DNA of 33,166 nucleotides, from NCBI GenBank assembly GCA_045546615.1, contig JAZQDD010000056.1, positions 1 to 33,166 on the forward strand. Direction: 5' to 3'. Below are positions 23,120-30,735 of the stretch, in pieces. The position numbers were made by a program, and so were the translations under genes. The stretch is from CAG-390 sp045546615 (GTDB lineage Bacteria; Bacillota; Clostridia; Oscillospirales; CAG-272). Numbering within the stretch: position 1 is the first letter of the stretch; every line of letters begins with the position of its first letter. The notes under the pieces are model-generated. The model saw only the letters and a list, made by a program, of their open reading frames with translations, did not search any database and was not told where the DNA came from.

Positions 23120-23234
23120 TCGTTTTAAGTGCAAAGTGATAAGTGCAAAGTTTCGGTAGCTTTTTGCAAGGCAAAAAGCATTATATAAATTAAAAGAGGA
23201 AGAAACGCGCGTTTCTTCCTCTTTTTTCCTTAAT
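23120..23234. repeat. AGTGCAA units and TAGCTTTTTGC hairpin
   Basis: AGTGCAAAGTGATAAGTGCAA (23128-23147) and then the hairpin TAGCTTTTTGC-AAG-GCAAAAAGCATTATA follow, the same module order as downstream of recF (1340-1402). No gene. Confidence 0.7.
23192..23225 (-). terminator. Bidirectional terminator downstream of the phospholipid operon
   Basis: A perfect 34-nt palindrome (arms 23192-23208 and 23209-23225, central GCGC) with A and T tracts on either side. On the minus strand it lies beyond the psd gene and the tandem hairpin array. Confidence 0.8.
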
Positions 23235-23409
23235 GTTTGCCAACGGCAAACACATCATTCAACATACGCGGAGCGTATATCATATTTGCCGTAAGGCAAA
23301 TACATCATTCAACATAGGCGGGGCGTATATCATATTTGCCGTAAGGCAAATGCATCATTCAACATAGGCGGGGCGTACATCATATTTGCCGTAAGGCAAA
23401 CACATCATT
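23235..23409. repeat. 50-bp tandem repeat of paired hairpins next to psd
   Basis: After a TGTTTGCCAACGGCAAACA hairpin (23234-23252), a 50-bp unit is repeated three times with starts at 23253, 23303 and 23353; a partial fourth starts at 23403. Each unit has the linker CATCATT (reverse complement AATGATG), a GCG-x-GCG-type palindrome (ATACGCGGAGCGTAT in unit 1, decayed in units 2-3) and a perfect ATTTGCCGTAAGGCAAAT palindrome (last copy has one changed end base). The partial fourth linker overlaps the psd stop codon (23405-23407). Confidence 0.9.
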
Positions 23410-24232
23410 GCAATCTCGCCACTCCGATCTTCTCTCCCATAACGACGGGCGTTTCCTCGCCGCGCTCCGTTGCGCGGAAGAATTCCTCGTTGATATCGAG
23501 CTTGTCCTTCTCAAGCAAAAGCACGATGGTGCTTCCGCCGTAGAGGAACATACCCTTTTCTTCGCCGCGTGCAACGCGCCGCGCGCCGTGGAGATTGGCT
23601 ATTTTACCGACGAGCATCGCACCGACCTCTATCTGCGCGATAGAGCCGAATTCGGGTGTGTTTATCACGGTGTATTCCCGACAGTTTTCGGAAAATACGG
23701 GGCGTGACTCAAGCGCGATGGGGCGCACGGTGTGCAGTCTGCCGCGAATAAAGGTGTTTTCGCCCTTTTCGCCGTCGGCAGGGTAGCAATAGCGGTGGTA
23801 GTGGTTAACGCAAAGCCTGAACACAAGGCATATTCCGTCGTTATAGCGTTCTGCGAGGGTGCTGTCGCCAAGCAGGGAGCTTACGGTGTATCGGCTCTGC
23901 TTTATTGCAAGCACCGTGTCACCGTTTATGCGGTATGCGCTGACCAATCCGTCGCATGGGGATATCAGCGCGTTTTTGTCTTTATTTATTGGGCGGCGGC
24001 CTTCCTTTATCCTGCGGCAAAAGCAATCGTTAAAACAACGAAAGCCGTCGGATTCAAAATCGGCAAGGTCGATGCCGTTTTTGCGAACGAATTTCTTTAT
24101 CATAGGCTTTGAGAGTCTCGTGTTGAGAAACCAGCCCGCCGCACGCGACACTCCGCGCGAGGTCAGGGGCTTTAACACGATCCTGCCCGTCCTCGTATGA
24201 TAGAGAAATCTGAGCATTCTCGATTCTGCCAT
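23405..24232 (-). CDS. psd: Phosphatidylserine decarboxylase
   Basis: Converts phosphatidylserine to phosphatidylethanolamine using a pyruvoyl group made by self-cleavage. 275 residues. Seen: SPCDG (Asp94), catalytic region VNHYHRYCYP (His144, His146), and the cleavage motif GGST with Gly233-Ser234, equivalent to the family's LGST. The ATG is 3 nt after pssA, so the two are co-translated. The stop codon TGA lies within a repeat linker. With pssA it forms a complete route from CDP-diacylglycerol to PE. Confidence 0.95.
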   Translation of the reverse strand: MAESRMLRFLYHTRTGRIVLKPLTSRGVSRAAGWFLNTRLSKPMIKKFVRKNGIDLADFESDGFRCFNDCFCRRIKEGRRPINKDKNALISPCDGLVSAYRINGDTVLAIKQSRYTVSSLLGDSTLAERYNDGICLVFRLCVNHYHRYCYPADGEKGENTFIRGRLHTVRPIALESRPVFSENCREYTVINTPEFGSIAQIEVGAMLVGKIANLHGARRVARGEEKGMFLYGGSTIVLLLEKDKLDINEEFFRATERGEETPVVMGEKIGVARLQ

Positions 24233-24235
24233 AGC

Positions 24236-24931
24236 TTAATGCGTGCGCAGATACCAGAAAAGCAAAAGGGCAATAGCCTCTGCCAGACCGATAGCGACCA
24301 TAATGAGTATTCCGCGCAGACGGGGCTTGGGAATGCTGAATTTTCCGAGGAAAGCAAATCCCGTGGCGATGGTTACGGGGATGTAGACCACAGAAATATC
24401 AAAGGGCAGAACGTATCTGAACAGCATCACCGTGGGGAAGATGAGCGCGGCGGACGTTACGGGCAGTCCCGTGTATTCGCGGCGCGTGCCGCCCTCGGTG
24501 CGCTGGCGTTCTTCCTCGGTCACGTTGAAGTATGCAAGTCTGATCAGCGCGGCGAGGATGTAAAGAACGAGAACTGCGAAGATAGCGTATTTAATGAAGA
24601 TAACAAGCTTGGGACTGCCGTTGCCGAAGAATTTTTCAAAAAATTCCGACGTGTTGATGAGCGCAACGCCAATGCAGGCGGGCAGTACGCCAAAGGCAAC
24701 GATATCGGACAGGGAGTCTATCTGTATACCGTAATTCATTTCAAGGTCGGAGCGATCGGATTTCGTGCGTGCGACCTTGCCGTCAAATGCGTCAAACAGA
24801 CCGCAAAGGAGCAGAAAGAATATTCCCCAATACGGATGACCGTCGCCCGCGAGAGAGACTAAAATTCCCGTTCCTGCCGACAGCAGCGACAGATACGTTA
24901 AAACAACCGTGTAGTTATAAAAGCCTATCAT
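24236..24931 (-). CDS. pssA: CDP-diacylglycerol-serine O-phosphatidyltransferase
   Basis: Makes phosphatidylserine from CDP-diacylglycerol and serine at the membrane. 231 residues with several TM segments. The CDP-alcohol phosphatidyltransferase signature is present as D47-x2-D50-G51-x2-A54-R55-x12-G68-x3-D72-x3-D76. The spacing between AR and G is longer than the textbook eight, as I recall for some clostridial PssA. The start overlaps the upstream gene's stop by 4 nt (ATGA). The neighbour psd makes serine the likely substrate. Confidence 0.93.
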   Translation of the reverse strand: MIGFYNYTVVLTYLSLLSAGTGILVSLAGDGHPYWGIFFLLLCGLFDAFDGKVARTKSDRSDLEMNYGIQIDSLSDIVAFGVLPACIGVALINTSEFFEKFFGNGSPKLVIFIKYAIFAVLVLYILAALIRLAYFNVTEEERQRTEGGTRREYTGLPVTSAALIFPTVMLFRYVLPFDISVVYIPVTIATGFAFLGKFSIPKPRLRGILIMVAIGLAEAIALLLFWYLRTH

Positions 24932-26007
24932 ATCTTTTTACCTCTTTTTTTGATGGTGAAATATCTGATGAGTACGGATATTCCGCAAATGAAAACGCAA
25001 AGATAGAACGAAAGCGAACGCGAGAGAAGCTCAAGATTTACCGCCTGTGCCTCGCTCATCATACTGCCAAAGCCGTCAAGCATCAGATAATCGCTGATAC
25101 CGATAGCACCGGGAACGGGGATACAGTTTGAGCCAAGCACCGTGTAGCCTTGCAAGAACAAAAGGTCAATAGCTTTGGAAAACGAAGCTCCCGTAGTGCC
25201 GATAAAGACGAACATGCTGACGGATATCTGCGCTATCCTTTGCAGGAAATTAAAGAGAAATGCCACCCACAAGCTTTTTTTGTGGTTTGCTATCATCGCC
25301 GCGCTTTGGCGGTAGTTCATAATGCTGTCATCGAGCTTTGCAAGGCGTTTTTCCTTATTGCGCAGTATGCGGAGTGCGCAAAGCACGCGGATACCGCCGC
25401 GGCACATACTGTGCAGGAGCTTGTCGTTGACAAGGAGCAGAACGATAAACAGCGTCAGCGCGACAAGCACGGCTGAACCGCAACAGATGATGATCTTAGA
25501 TGCGGTATTGTACGCCATAAAGATATCGGGTCTTATGGTAAAGCAAAGCACACCCACAAGTATTATGGAAAGGGAGTACATACAGAGGTTTGAGAGCAGC
25601 GCGGCGGTTGCCGTCATTCCCGACATACCGTCCTTCATCATAAAATACGCGCTTGCGGGTTGTCCGCCCGTTGCGGACGGCGTTATCGCGGAAAAATATA
25701 TATCCGATGCCGAGTATATATAACCCTGACCAAATCCTATCTTGTGTCCGAGCATGCGGCAGGTCACCATCAGCGCCATTCCCTCAAAGAAAATGAAAAG
25801 AAGTGTCGATGAAACGGCGGACAGTATCCACACGGGCGATGCCGTAGATATATATGAAAAGAAATCAGCGGCGGAAAAGCTACGGCTTTGTGCCGCCACA
25901 GCTACTATGCTGATCGCGGCAATAAGGATGAAAACGACAAGCCACAGGGCGTTTTTACTCCTTTTAGCACCCTCGTTTCCGTGCTTATTCGGTTCGGTTT
26001 TGTTCAT
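24928..26007 (-). CDS. Flippase-like membrane protein (LPG synthase TM-domain/UPF0104 family)
   Basis: 359 residues from the chosen ATG at 26007, which has GGAG 7 nt upstream; a longer frame to 26115 runs through the upstream gene and is not preferred. About eight hydrophobic segments. Features of the YbhN/AglD/MprF-N-terminal flippase-like family: ITPSATGGQPASAYFMMKDG (family hallmark) and, later, PVPGAIGISDYLML. It has no catalytic lysyl-transfer domain, so it is not a full MprF. Position between a PAP2-like gene and pssA-psd suggests a lipid handling or flipping role (inference). Overlaps the PAP2-like gene by 23 nt. Confidence 0.88.
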   Translation of the reverse strand: MNKTEPNKHGNEGAKRSKNALWLVVFILIAAISIVAVAAQSRSFSAADFFSYISTASPVWILSAVSSTLLFIFFEGMALMVTCRMLGHKIGFGQGYIYSASDIYFSAITPSATGGQPASAYFMMKDGMSGMTATAALLSNLCMYSLSIILVGVLCFTIRPDIFMAYNTASKIIICCGSAVLVALTLFIVLLLVNDKLLHSMCRGGIRVLCALRILRNKEKRLAKLDDSIMNYRQSAAMIANHKKSLWVAFLFNFLQRIAQISVSMFVFIGTTGASFSKAIDLLFLQGYTVLGSNCIPVPGAIGISDYLMLDGFGSMMSEAQAVNLELLSRSLSFYLCVFICGISVLIRYFTIKKRGKKI

Positions 26008-26692
26008 TTGGTATCTCCTGATCGTTTTTTCTGCGCAAAAACGCCTCGAGGGACGAAAATGCGGCTTCGGCGGGCAGGAGTGACGTAAGCAGCCACACAC
26101 CTTCGGCAAGGACAACGCCGCCGATTATATCAATGAAAACGTGTTGTTTTATGAAAACTGTGGACGCGAAAACGAGAAGGGAGAAAGCAAACTGCCCCCA
26201 AACGTATGCACGCGAAAGCTCGCGCCTCATTGCGAAGGCACTCCTGAAGCACAGCCAGCTCACAACACAGTGCAGAGACGGAAAAAGATTGACGGGCTCG
26301 TCAAAGAAATAAATTATTCCCACACAAAAGTCAAAAAAGCCCTTACCAAGTGCGGGCTGTACCATCGTTGTCGGCAACAGTACAAAGAAAAATGCCGCAA
26401 TGAACTTGGAAATTATGTCAGCCGCGGCAAGACGTACGCAAGCCTCTCGGCTTTTGGCGAAATGAAAAACGTACGTTACCCCCCATTGAAGATATGCGCC
26501 TACGTAAAATAGGATGAAAAATGATAAAAAAGGTATCTTTACATCGACGGGCAGAGAAAGGTCGTAGTGGTGTGCATTTCGCACGATGAAAAGGGGAATG
26601 CAGTAAAAAACAAAATGCAACGATATTACCGTTAACAGCGGAACCCTTGAGTGCTCGGGAAATAATTTATGAAAAAAAGCCTTTACTTTCAC
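25985..26692 (-). CDS. PAP2-superfamily membrane phosphatase-like protein
   Basis: 235 residues with about six TM segments. The last two PAP2 motifs are visible: PSLHC (138-142, His141) and a KQHVFID segment with His184 and Asp188. The first Lys/Arg-rich motif is not obvious, which fits the divergent PAP2_3/inositol-phosphorylceramide-synthase-like subgroup. Likely acts on a phosphorylated lipid (phosphatidate, phosphatidylglycerophosphate or undecaprenyl diphosphate). The start is GTG at 26692 with GGTGA 6 nt before it. First gene of the leftward lipid cluster; I saw no convincing promoter. Confidence 0.8.
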   Translation of the reverse strand: MKVKAFFHKLFPEHSRVPLLTVISLHFVFYCIPLFIVRNAHHYDLSLPVDVKIPFLSFFILFYVGAYLQWGVTYVFHFAKSREACVRLAAADIISKFIAAFFFVLLPTTMVQPALGKGFFDFCVGIIYFFDEPVNLFPSLHCVVSWLCFRSAFAMRRELSRAYVWGQFAFSLLVFASTVFIKQHVFIDIIGGVVLAEGVWLLTSLLPAEAAFSSLEAFLRRKNDQEIPNEQNRTE

Positions 26693-26925
26693 TATTATTC
26701 ACCAATTAAATGCAATTTTGATCATTACACAAATATACAATTATATAATATCACATCTTTATAAAAAAAGCAATATCTTATGAAAAAATGATAATTATAA
26801 ATATTTTATGATTTTTTGCTGAACTTTAGAAAATTTTTTTGCGATGTGTAATATCACTCTTGTGTTTTTTTGAAAACTGTGATATACTTCTTTTGTAGTT
26901 TACTTAATAAATTATTTTTTTTGTA
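26693..26925. promoter_or_regulatory. AT-rich divergent intergenic region with a rightward promoter
   Basis: 233 nt, strongly AT-rich, between the PAP2-like gene and a small surface protein. A rightward promoter is likely: TTGTGT (26860-26865), 17-nt spacer, TATACT (26883-26888). Leftward -10-like sequences exist (around 26745) without a good -35. No gene. Confidence 0.5.
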
Positions 26926-27237
26926 ATGGTCATGAAGAGAATTTGTATTTTTATCCTATCTATACTGCTTGCACTTTTGGCGTTTTTGCCTGCGGCTTCG
27001 GCAAGCGAGAGCGTCGGGGCAACTGCGGCGCAAACCACAGTACCGACGGGGGACGTGACGTTTCCGCATATCGAAACAAACGCGCCCGAAACGAGCGCGC
27101 CCACGGCGGCAGACACCGCCGCGCCCACGGACGACACCACGATACCCTTGCTGATAACCGTGTCATCCGTCATCATAGCGATTCTGCTTTTGTTTTTCGT
27201 TTTCCTCAGAGCGAGAGTGCTGCGAAAAATAAAGTAA
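26926..27237 (+). CDS. Small secreted or surface protein with Thr/Pro linker and C-terminal TM
   Basis: 103 residues (101 if the second ATG at 26932 is used). Predicted signal peptide at 3-25 (KRICIFILSILLALLAFLPA, then ASA), a Thr/Ala/Pro-rich segment of about 45 residues (ETSAPTAADTAAPTDD), a TM helix at about 76-95 and a basic end RARVLRKIK. No LPXTG motif. This is a single-pass protein with a short outer stalk; no family is recognised. No Shine-Dalgarno is seen in the AT-rich leader, which is unusual here; a plausible promoter is 38 nt upstream. Convergent with the oxidoreductase and sharing its terminator. Confidence 0.65.
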   Translation: MVMKRICIFILSILLALLAFLPAASASESVGATAAQTTVPTGDVTFPHIETNAPETSAPTAADTAAPTDDTTIPLLITVSSVIIAILLLFFVFLRARVLRKIK

Positions 27238-27239
27238 TG

Positions 27240-27271
27240 AAAAAGGTTGAAGCCGAGGCTTCAACCTTTTT
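27240..27271. terminator. Bidirectional terminator between convergent genes
   Basis: The 15-bp stem 27240-27254 / 27257-27271 (core GGTTGAAGCC) lies 2 nt after one stop codon and 4 nt from the other. A and T tracts on both sides serve both transcripts. Confidence 0.9.
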
Positions 27272-27275
27272 ATTA

Positions 27276-28580
27276 TTACATCTTGATGTTGGAAAGCTCG
27301 GCGTCTGCCTTTGTCCAACCAAGACCCATGTACTTTCTCTCTTCCCAAGCCTTCTTTGCGATCTCGAAGGATTCGGGGAGGGGCTTCCAGTTCGAGAGGG
27401 TTCTGGGGGGCATACCCGTCTCGTCCTGACCTTCCTTGCGGAAAGGAGTCCAGTTGTCGTTTTCGTACTTCTTACGATCTTCCTCGTCGTCGAACTTAGG
27501 AACGTCGTAGGTGATACCGCCGTTGCAAGCGGACTTCCAAGCGAGGATACCGATAGCGGACATAGCGCATGCACGGTATACGTTGAGCCAAGGCTGCTCG
27601 TTGTTTCTGATAGCCTCACCGAAGTAGTACATTACCCAGAAGTCGCCGCCGCCGTGTCCTGCCTTGTTAGCAAGCTCCTCGTTTGCGGGCCAGCTGGGGG
27701 AGTAAGCGCGGAAGCCGGGCTTGTCACCTCTGTTGGACTTGGTGTGCCATACGTTCAGGAATCCGCTTACGCGGTCCATCTCGCAGTTACCGTGAGTGCA
27801 GTGGAGGGTGGTGATGTTGGACTCGTTACGGAACGCGCCCTGAAGGGTACGAACGACAGCACCGTTGGACATCTGGCAAACAATAATTCCGCCGCTGTCC
27901 TGAAGTCTGATCTCGCTTCCACGGAAGCTCTGGTCCTCGATCTTGGGAACGAAGCCGTTAACCTTGGTGGGAACGGTGTTGGTTATATGCATGATGGGCG
28001 CAATTGCGTGCGTGCAGTAGTAGGTAGAGGGGATCTGGTTTCTCCAGTGGTAAAGTCCGGGAGCGATGTTGTGGGTGGTAGAGGGATCCATAGGATGGCA
28101 GTACTCGCCCTCACCGTAGAGAAGCTCGCCAAGCTCGCCACTCTCGTAAAGGCGCTTCATCTCAAGGCGAACCTTGGTGAAGGGATAGTTCTCTGCGATC
28201 ATGTAGATCTTGCCCGTTTCCTCAACTGTGCGGCAAAGCTCAACGCCCTCTGCGAGAGTGTTGATAGCGGCACACTCGGAAATAACGTGCTTGCCTGCCT
28301 TGAGGGCTTTGATAGCCATGGGGGCATGCTCGTGGAAGTAGTTAGCAAGAGCGATTGCGTCTATCTCGTCATCCTTGAGCATCTCGTCAAAGTCGGTATA
28401 GAACTTCATCGGGCCCTTTCCTGCTGCTTCACGTCTCTGTTTGATAATGTCGAGCTTATCTCCGCGGTTATCGCAGATAGCAACGAGCTTGAAGCCTGTG
28501 TCCTTTGCCTGGGACATAAAGACTGAACCGCGTCCGGTTCCTACAACACCAAGTCTGATAGGTTGCTGTTCCATATCCAT
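27276..28580 (-). CDS. Gfo/Idh/MocA-family oxidoreductase
   Basis: 434 residues from the ATG at 28580, which has AAAGGA about 6 nt upstream. NAD(P)-binding Rossmann fold at the N-terminus, LGVVGTGRGS (10-19), then the second strand ending AICDN. In the usual EKP position the sequence reads SECAA, a known variation in some subfamilies. The C-terminal part includes HGNCEMDRVSGF and a GHGGGDFWVMYYF segment, resembling family members annotated as sugar dehydrogenases or glycosidases (GH109-like). The substrate is probably a sugar derivative but not decided. Single gene with a perfect consensus promoter and a shared terminator. Confidence 0.9.
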   Translation of the reverse strand: MDMEQQPIRLGVVGTGRGSVFMSQAKDTGFKLVAICDNRGDKLDIIKQRREAAGKGPMKFYTDFDEMLKDDEIDAIALANYFHEHAPMAIKALKAGKHVISECAAINTLAEGVELCRTVEETGKIYMIAENYPFTKVRLEMKRLYESGELGELLYGEGEYCHPMDPSTTHNIAPGLYHWRNQIPSTYYCTHAIAPIMHITNTVPTKVNGFVPKIEDQSFRGSEIRLQDSGGIIVCQMSNGAVVRTLQGAFRNESNITTLHCTHGNCEMDRVSGFLNVWHTKSNRGDKPGFRAYSPSWPANEELANKAGHGGGDFWVMYYFGEAIRNNEQPWLNVYRACAMSAIGILAWKSACNGGITYDVPKFDDEEDRKKYENDNWTPFRKEGQDETGMPPRTLSNWKPLPESFEIAKKAWEERKYMGLGWTKADAELSNIKM

Positions 28581-28641
28581 AGTTAGTTCCTTTCTTTTGG
28601 GCACAAGGTTCATTTTTGATATAATGCCCACAGTTTATTTT

Positions 28642-28670
28642 ATTATAATGCATTTGGAAGTATATGTCAA
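28642..28670 (-). promoter_or_regulatory. Perfect consensus promoter of the Gfo/Idh/MocA gene
   Basis: Minus strand: TTGACA (28670-28665), 17-nt spacer, TATAAT (28647-28642). About 61 nt upstream of the start codon. The strongest-looking promoter in the window. Confidence 0.9.
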
Positions 28671-28707
28671 GTAAAAACGGTAAAAAAATAAATACTTTTA
28701 ATAATGC

Positions 28708-28736
28708 TTGCATTTTTTTTGCTAATATGATATTAT
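28708..28736 (+). promoter_or_regulatory. Promoter of holA
   Basis: TTGCAT (28708-28713), 17-nt spacer, TATTAT (28731-28736), 30 nt before the chosen start. Back to back with the leftward promoter. Confidence 0.7.
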
Positions 28737-28766
28737 TAGATAAATATGTACTATGGGGGTGGGCGC

Positions 28767-29816
28767 ATGGCAGTCAAAACCGAATTACGTCAGGCGATGA
28801 CCGAGGCGGAGTTCCGCAAGGCGGTAAAGAGCCTTGGCGGTGCGTTCTTTTTCTTTGGCGAGGAAGATTATCTCAAGCAAAACGCCGTTGCCGTGGCTAA
28901 AAAGGCACTTTTTGCCGACGAGGGCGCGGCGGCTTTTGACATGGTAACCATCGACCGCACGGCATTCTCCCCCGACTCACTCGCCGCGGCGCTCGCGCCG
29001 CCGCCCATGCTCTCGGAGCGCAAGCTCGTGGTAGTCTCGCTCACCTTTGGCGACCTTCGCACAGCCGAGCAGAACGAGCTTTTTGATTTGCTTGAAACGG
29101 TGGGGCAGGGCGATGAGGAGACGAATCTTTTGATAATAAATATGTCTGCCGACGGCTTTGACGCGGGCACGCCCAAGCGCCCGAGCGCGATATACAAAAG
29201 GCTTGCCGCCGTTGCTACGCCCGTGCGGTTTGACCGCATCAATCCCGCGCGGCTTGCCTCGTGGGTGGCGCGGCACTATACCTCGCGCGGTGTCAGCGCA
29301 CCTGACCGCGTTTGCGAGGCAACGGTGCGCCATTGCGGAACGGATATGTTCCGATTGTCGTCCGAGGTGGATAAGATAAGCTATTTCGTGCTTGCGCAAG
29401 GCAGAAAAGAGGTCACGGCGCAGGATATCGAGGATGCGGCGTCCTCAACCGAGGAGTTTGACAGCTTTGCATTTGCCAACGCGATAACGGCGCGGCAATA
29501 CGACACGGCTTTGCGCGTTCTTGCCGTTATGAAGGCGCAAAAGGTCGAGCCCGTGCGGATAATGGCGGAGCTTATCCGCGTAATTTGCGATATGCAAGCT
29601 GTTTTTGTCTGCCGCAAGGCGGGAATGCCGCAAAACGAGATAGCCTCGGTGACGGGCATCAATCCCTACGTGCTTTCACGATACCTTACCGCGCTCGAAG
29701 GCATGACGGCGCAAGGAATTTCCACGGCTCTCGCCGCTTGCCGCGAGGCGGATGCCGCCGTGAAGGGCTACGCGAAGGATTATATTCCCATCGAGCGCCT
29801 TATTTGCTCGCTTTAA
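28767..29816 (+). CDS. holA: DNA polymerase III delta subunit
   Basis: Clamp-loader subunit that opens the sliding clamp. 349 residues from the ATG at 28767, preceded by GGGGGTGGG; an upstream in-frame ATG (28746) lies before the Shine-Dalgarno and adds only seven residues. Family signs: FFFFGEEDYLKQN near the N-terminus (the YqeN/HolA start), PPMLSERKLVVV, LASWVARHYTSRGV, and a C-terminal helical part with YVLSRYLTALEGMTAQGI. Divergent from the oxidoreductase and upstream of a DnaA-box cluster. Confidence 0.92.
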   Translation: MAVKTELRQAMTEAEFRKAVKSLGGAFFFFGEEDYLKQNAVAVAKKALFADEGAAAFDMVTIDRTAFSPDSLAAALAPPPMLSERKLVVVSLTFGDLRTAEQNELFDLLETVGQGDEETNLLIINMSADGFDAGTPKRPSAIYKRLAAVATPVRFDRINPARLASWVARHYTSRGVSAPDRVCEATVRHCGTDMFRLSSEVDKISYFVLAQGRKEVTAQDIEDAASSTEEFDSFAFANAITARQYDTALRVLAVMKAQKVEPVRIMAELIRVICDMQAVFVCRKAGMPQNEIASVTGINPYVLSRYLTALEGMTAQGISTALAACREADAAVKGYAKDYIPIERLICSL

Positions 29817-30039
29817 TATGGATTATTGTGCAATTCGCCAAAAATGAGCCTGAATTGTAAATTTTGAAAAAAAGAAAAAAATAAGTTTTCCACACCCCAA
29901 AAAACGGAAAAGTCGAAAAAAGTCCTTGAAAATAGGGGTTTCCCACAGTTCCCACATAGTTTTCCACAGGGGTGAGACTAAATGCTAACATAAATACAAG
30001 TTTAAACTAATTCATCAATTTGCACAAAAAGGTGTTTTT
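29817..30039. promoter_or_regulatory. Second DnaA-box cluster (between holA and DUF1287 gene)
   Basis: AT-rich, no gene. DnaA-box-like 9-mers in one direction: TTTTCCACA (29886-29894), TTTCCCACA (29939-29947), GTTCCCACA (29948-29956), TTTTCCACA (29960-29968). The last is followed by GGGG and TGAGACTAAATG, which shares TGAGAC with the repeats around gyrB. No consensus promoter and no terminator for holA is evident. Confidence 0.62.
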
Positions 30040-30711
30040 ATGATAAGAAAAGAGAGCCTTGTACGCTACCGTGCGCTGTTTGTTACACTGATAATCATCG
30101 GAATCGCAATAATTGTCCATTATATTTGTTGGGGAAGCCGGCCGCGCACCGCCGCGGATTTCGGTTTTAGTGACGAGGTCTCGCCGCTTGACGCCGACGG
30201 TGACGGGGTGGACGATTTTTCCGACATGGTTGCGGGCGCACGCGCGTATATTGCGACGAAGCCCGTGTACTCGGGCGGATATTTTGCGGGCGGTTATCCC
30301 ACGGACGGCACGGGCGTTTGCACCGACGTTATCTGGCAGGCGTTTGCCGCCGCGGGCTACACGCTAAAGGACATGGTGGATGCCGACATTGCCGCAAACC
30401 GTTCCGTTTATTTTGCCGAGGGGCAGTCGTCCGACTCAAACATAAATTTCCGCCGTGTGAAGCCGCTTGCTACGTTTTTTTCGCGTTACGCCAAATCGCT
30501 TCCCACGTCGACTGCCGAGCCGTCGGATTGGATGCCGGGGGACATCGTCGTTTATGAAAAGCATATCGCTATCTGCTCCGACAAGCGAAATCCGCTCGGC
30601 TTGCCGTACATAATCCACCACGGCAGTCTTGAGGACGGCGCGGTCGAGGTCGACAGACTCACCGCCGCAAAGATAGTGGGGCATTATAGATTTTACGGCG
30701 ATCAGCCGTAA
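30040..30711 (+). CDS. DUF1287 (YijF-type) protein, membrane-anchored
   Basis: 223 residues. N-terminal TM helix (about 13-32), so the domain faces outside. DUF1287 hallmarks in order: GVCTDVIWQAF (about 91-101), the NINFRRVKPLATFF segment, WMPGDIVVYEKHIAICSD, and IIHHGS near the C-terminus ending in IVGHYRFY. The family resembles NlpC/P60-like Cys-His folds; Cys93 and the His residues in KHIAI and IHHG are candidate catalytic residues (inference). An acidic DADGDGVDDF loop near residues 51-60 looks like a calcium-binding DxDxDG loop. AAGG precedes the start. A cell-wall role is likely and fits the following glycopolymer gene, 24 nt away. Confidence 0.85.
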   Translation: MIRKESLVRYRALFVTLIIIGIAIIVHYICWGSRPRTAADFGFSDEVSPLDADGDGVDDFSDMVAGARAYIATKPVYSGGYFAGGYPTDGTGVCTDVIWQAFAAAGYTLKDMVDADIAANRSVYFAEGQSSDSNINFRRVKPLATFFSRYAKSLPTSTAEPSDWMPGDIVVYEKHIAICSDKRNPLGLPYIIHHGSLEDGAVEVDRLTAAKIVGHYRFYGDQP

Positions 30712-30735
30712 TACAGAGTTTTTTCGGGGGTACTT

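Noticed and set aside
23253..23409. CRISPR array
   Set aside because: The units are nearly identical throughout, consist of palindromes, have no unique spacers and no cas genes nearby.
26943..28526. 527-codon open frame on the plus strand, opposite the Gfo/Idh/MocA gene
   Set aside because: Its protein has no recognisable domain, and the minus strand encodes a clear oxidoreductase with its own promoter, Shine-Dalgarno and terminator. It is a by-product of codon bias.
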